Of a DNA stretch of 16,914 nucleotides, positions 14,470 through 16,914 are shown in pieces; position 1 is the stretch's first letter; every line of letters begins with the position of its first letter. The notes below the pieces were generated by a model. The model saw nothing but the letters and a program-made list of their open reading frames with translations. It did not search any database and was not told where the DNA came from. Source of the stretch: JBMORL01 sp049322335. Lineage in GTDB: Bacteria > Bacteroidota > Bacteroidia > Flavobacteriales_D > UBA2798. The position numbers and the translations under genes are program-made. The DNA is taken from assembly GCA_049322335.1 (NCBI GenBank), contig JBMORL010000052.1, positions 1 to 16,914 on the forward strand, given 5' to 3'.

Positions 14470-16653
14470 ATGAAAAAGGAGAAAAGAATTTTTCTGACAG
14501 GTGCAATCCTTCTTTGCACCGGAATGGCCAACGCACAAACCGACACGCTGCGTTTGCTGGATGAAGTGATCGTTAGCGCCACGCGCAGCGAAAAAAACGC
14601 AGCCAACGTTCCAAGAAGTGTTACGGTAATTACTTCCGAAGAATTGCGCTCAGGTATTTACCAGAACGTTGGTGAAGTGCTGAATGCACAGGAAGGCATT
14701 TACGTGGTGGGCGCACAACAAAATGCCGGGATGAACCAAACGGTTTTCACCCGCGGCACCAATAGTAACCATACGGTAATCATGATCGATGGCGTGCGTA
14801 TCACCGATCCTTCGGGCGTGAATAATGCTCCTGATCTTTCTGAAATTTCCATTTCTAACGTAGAGCGAATTGAGATCGTTCGCGGTTCGCACAGCACCAT
14901 GTATGGCTCTTCTGCCATTGGCGGAGTGATCAACATCATTACCAAAACCCCGAAAACCGGTTTCAGTACTGATGTGAATCTTTACGGAGGAACATTTGGT
15001 AAAAACACTTCCATGCACACCGAAAATGTTTACCTCAATTACATGCATGAAAAAGGATTTTTTATTGGCGGAGAGATTTTCAACCAGGGCGTAAAAGGAT
15101 TTGATGCAACAACAGATACGATCACCAACGATACGGTGAAAAAACTTTTCGATACCGATAATTTTTCAAAACTCGATTTCAATGTAAAAGCCGGTTACAA
15201 AACTGAAAAAACATATGCTTATGTTTCGTTTAAGAATGTAGCACAGAAAACGGATATTGATAAAATGAACTCGGGCACCTCAAAATATTTTGCTTATCCT
15301 GATACGTATTATGATGGAAACTATACGCTGGATTTCAAGCGAATGCTTCTTACTTATGGGGCCGAACATAAGTTGAATGAAAAAGCAACCGTAAAATATT
15401 ACGGGGGCTATTCTGAAGTGGAAAGAATATCAGTGAGTGATTCAACGGAATTAAGTCCCGGAGTGTATGACAAGGAATATTCGTGGGGAAAATACAACGG
15501 AAAAATTTTATCCAATGAACTTCAGTTCGCGTATGCGGCTAAAGGTGCTGTTATTACAGGAGGAGTTTCTCATTACAATGAAACCATGAACAGCCAAACA
15601 AAATCGGTTTTCTATTTTTCTCCCCAATATTATATTTCTGAAAGCAATCTTGATACCGTGAATCCGGAAGCCACCACAATTGGCGGTTACTTACAAACGG
15701 AACTTAACGGTTCACTGATCAATGATAAATTGAATTACCTGAATATTATTACCGGGATCAGATATAACAATCATAATCTTTTTGGAAACTATTATACTTA
15801 TTCCGTTAATCCTTCGGTAAAAATAAATGAAAATTCAGTGTTGTTTTTTACCTGGTCAACCGGGTTTAACGCTCCATCACTTTATCAGTTGTATTCGCCC
15901 GAAGCACATTATCTTTCAGGTATCACCCGGGGAAATCCCAATTTAAAACCTGAAATTTCACGCAGCCTTGAGCTGGGATTTAAGAAAAAATTCAGTGACC
16001 AGCTAACCGCAGGGTTTTCCATTTTCAGCAACCGCGTTGAAAATTCAATAGAATATGTTTACCTGTGGAATAAAAATATTGATGTTGATTCTGTGGGATT
16101 GTTCGATAACTATGGCGACACGTATTTGAATATCGGTACATTAACCGCAAATGGAGCAGAAATTTCCATTAACGGAAAAATAAATGAAAAATTCAGTGTA
16201 AATGCCAATCTCTCGCTTATTTATGGTAAAACCGAATACAACAAAGAAAATATAGACCTTGATCACACTGATTCCAATCATGTGCAGGTATTCAGCAACG
16301 GACAATTTATTACCGGTGAAACTTCTGTGGGAATTCTGGTAAGACGCCCTTCAACAGCCAATATAGGATTTACCTGGTCGCCAGTAAAAGAACTTTCGTT
16401 TTCGTTCCAGGCAAGGTTCACCGACAATCGTTATGATCTATCTTACAATATGTTTAAAGGCCCGTATGGATCAATGGATGCTGTACCTGTAAATTCCTAC
16501 ACCTTGTTTGATTTTTCTGCCGGTTACAAGCTAAAAGAAAAAATTTCATTCTTTTTCCGCGCAGAAAACATAACGGACGTGGAATACCAGCAGATATACG
16601 GGTTTAATACAAGAGGAAGAAGTTTTTATTTAGGGTTGCGGTTTGCGATGTGA
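14470..16653 (+). CDS. btuB: TonB-dependent outer-membrane receptor, BtuB-like cobalamin transporter
   Basis: A 727-residue receptor that imports cobalamin or a related corrinoid across the outer membrane using TonB energy. The ATG at 14470 gives a proper signal peptide (MKKEKRIFLTGAILLC...ANAQ, cleavage at about 22). An in-frame ATG at 14380 is rejected. A TonB box-like DEVIVSATR lies at 31-39. The plug covers about 45-158: VTVITSEEL, MIDGVR (105-110), VERIEIVRG (131-139), GSSAIGGVINIITK (146-159). The rest is the 22-strand barrel with Tyr/Phe-rich strands, ending in ENITDVEYQ and LGLRFAM. The upstream cobalamin riboswitch supports the B12 substrate. No btuFCD or cob genes lie in the window. 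Confidence 0.93.
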   Translation: MKKEKRIFLTGAILLCTGMANAQTDTLRLLDEVIVSATRSEKNAANVPRSVTVITSEELRSGIYQNVGEVLNAQEGIYVVGAQQNAGMNQTVFTRGTNSNHTVIMIDGVRITDPSGVNNAPDLSEISISNVERIEIVRGSHSTMYGSSAIGGVINIITKTPKTGFSTDVNLYGGTFGKNTSMHTENVYLNYMHEKGFFIGGEIFNQGVKGFDATTDTITNDTVKKLFDTDNFSKLDFNVKAGYKTEKTYAYVSFKNVAQKTDIDKMNSGTSKYFAYPDTYYDGNYTLDFKRMLLTYGAEHKLNEKATVKYYGGYSEVERISVSDSTELSPGVYDKEYSWGKYNGKILSNELQFAYAAKGAVITGGVSHYNETMNSQTKSVFYFSPQYYISESNLDTVNPEATTIGGYLQTELNGSLINDKLNYLNIITGIRYNNHNLFGNYYTYSVNPSVKINENSVLFFTWSTGFNAPSLYQLYSPEAHYLSGITRGNPNLKPEISRSLELGFKKKFSDQLTAGFSIFSNRVENSIEYVYLWNKNIDVDSVGLFDNYGDTYLNIGTLTANGAEISINGKINEKFSVNANLSLIYGKTEYNKENIDLDHTDSNHVQVFSNGQFITGETSVGILVRRPSTANIGFTWSPVKELSFSFQARFTDNRYDLSYNMFKGPYGSMDAVPVNSYTLFDFSAGYKLKEKISFFFRAENITDVEYQQIYGFNTRGRSFYLGLRFAM

Positions 16654-16672
16654 AACCGGGGAGAATGACGAG

Positions 16673-16713
16673 TGCTGACGCTTTGGTCAGCATCCCGATC
16701 GGAGCATCGGGAT
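16673..16713. terminator. tandem hairpins after btuB
   Basis: Two perfect hairpins share two bases and lie 20 bp after the btuB stop: TGCTGAC/GTCAGCA (16673-16679, 16686-16692; 6-nt loop) and ATCCCGAT/ATCGGGAT (16692-16699, 16706-16713; 6-nt loop). There is no U-tract, so intrinsic termination is not assured; they could protect the 3' end of the mRNA. ATCCCGAT-type hairpins are, to my knowledge, common dispersed elements in Bacteroidota. Confidence 0.5.
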
Positions 16714-16794
16714 AAAAGAGTACATGAATGATGAATGATGAATTACGAAATGGATTTCAAAATTCGCAAATCGTAATTTCTTCATTTGCCTGAA

Positions 16795-16906
16795 ATCCTG
16801 ACTCCAATTACGCAAACGTCATCATTGGAAAAAAAATATAGAACTGTTTGAATTAAGAATATCCTGAATCCAATTGTACGCACATCATCATTAGAAAAAA
16901 AGTATG
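16795..16906. repeat. two degenerate direct repeats at the window end
   Basis: A unit of about 46-48 bp at 16795-16842 recurs at 16861-16906 with a 66-bp period: ATCCTGA-TCCAATT, then ACGCA and TCATCATT-GAAAAAAA, with small indels. It may continue past the right edge. No ORF is evident in 16654-16914. Confidence 0.65.
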
Positions 16907-16914
16907 GGGGAGGG

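Overview
The window comes from the chromosome of a Bacteroidota bacterium. The evidence is a type IX secretion C-terminal sorting domain on a secreted hydrolase, TAnnTTTG-type -7 promoter boxes, weak Shine-Dalgarno signals, an OstA-like protein of the Bacteroidota kind, and an AT-rich sequence with several lipoproteins and outer-membrane proteins. Genus cannot be told from the sequence alone. No tRNA, rRNA, IS element, integrase or CRISPR array was seen.

Layout. Positions 15-2006 (+): a small acidic unknown protein, then two tandem paralogous exported proteins of unknown function, probably a local duplication. Positions 2086-5469 (-): a small membrane protein (DUF423/YgdD), an M32 metallocarboxypeptidase and an unknown exported protein. 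Two 83-bp copies of one palindromic repeat lie at the 3' ends of the last two genes and supply their final His codon and TGA stop. Positions 5543-6425 (-): an ECF-type sigma factor followed by a small unknown protein, with a good promoter upstream. Positions 6645-7776 (-): peptide deformylase (def) and a TPR lipoprotein, 4 bp apart. A long inverted repeat separates def from a divergently transcribed, eukaryote-type NADP isocitrate dehydrogenase (7934-9163, +). Positions 9263-9788 (+): a VapBC-type toxin-antitoxin pair. Positions 9866-11416 (+): an OstA/LptA-like envelope protein. Positions 11617-13185 (-): a T9SS-exported alpha/beta-hydrolase-like protein and a lipocalin-like lipoprotein. Positions 13193-14050: an orphan 239-residue protein (-) with a ~130-bp imperfect palindrome, resembling an integron attC site, just past its stop. 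Positions 14161-16653 (+): a cobalamin riboswitch controlling a BtuB-like TonB-dependent receptor, followed by tandem hairpins and degenerate direct repeats to the end of the window.

Working together. def and the lipoprotein form one operon, the VapB/VapC genes overlap, and the riboswitch-receptor unit is a self-contained vitamin B12 uptake control circuit. Most other neighbours look like ordinary core genes interleaved with accessory material. The most unusual structures are the stop-codon-donating repeat pair, the attC-like palindrome beside an orphan gene, and the inverted repeat centred between the def and icd promoters.
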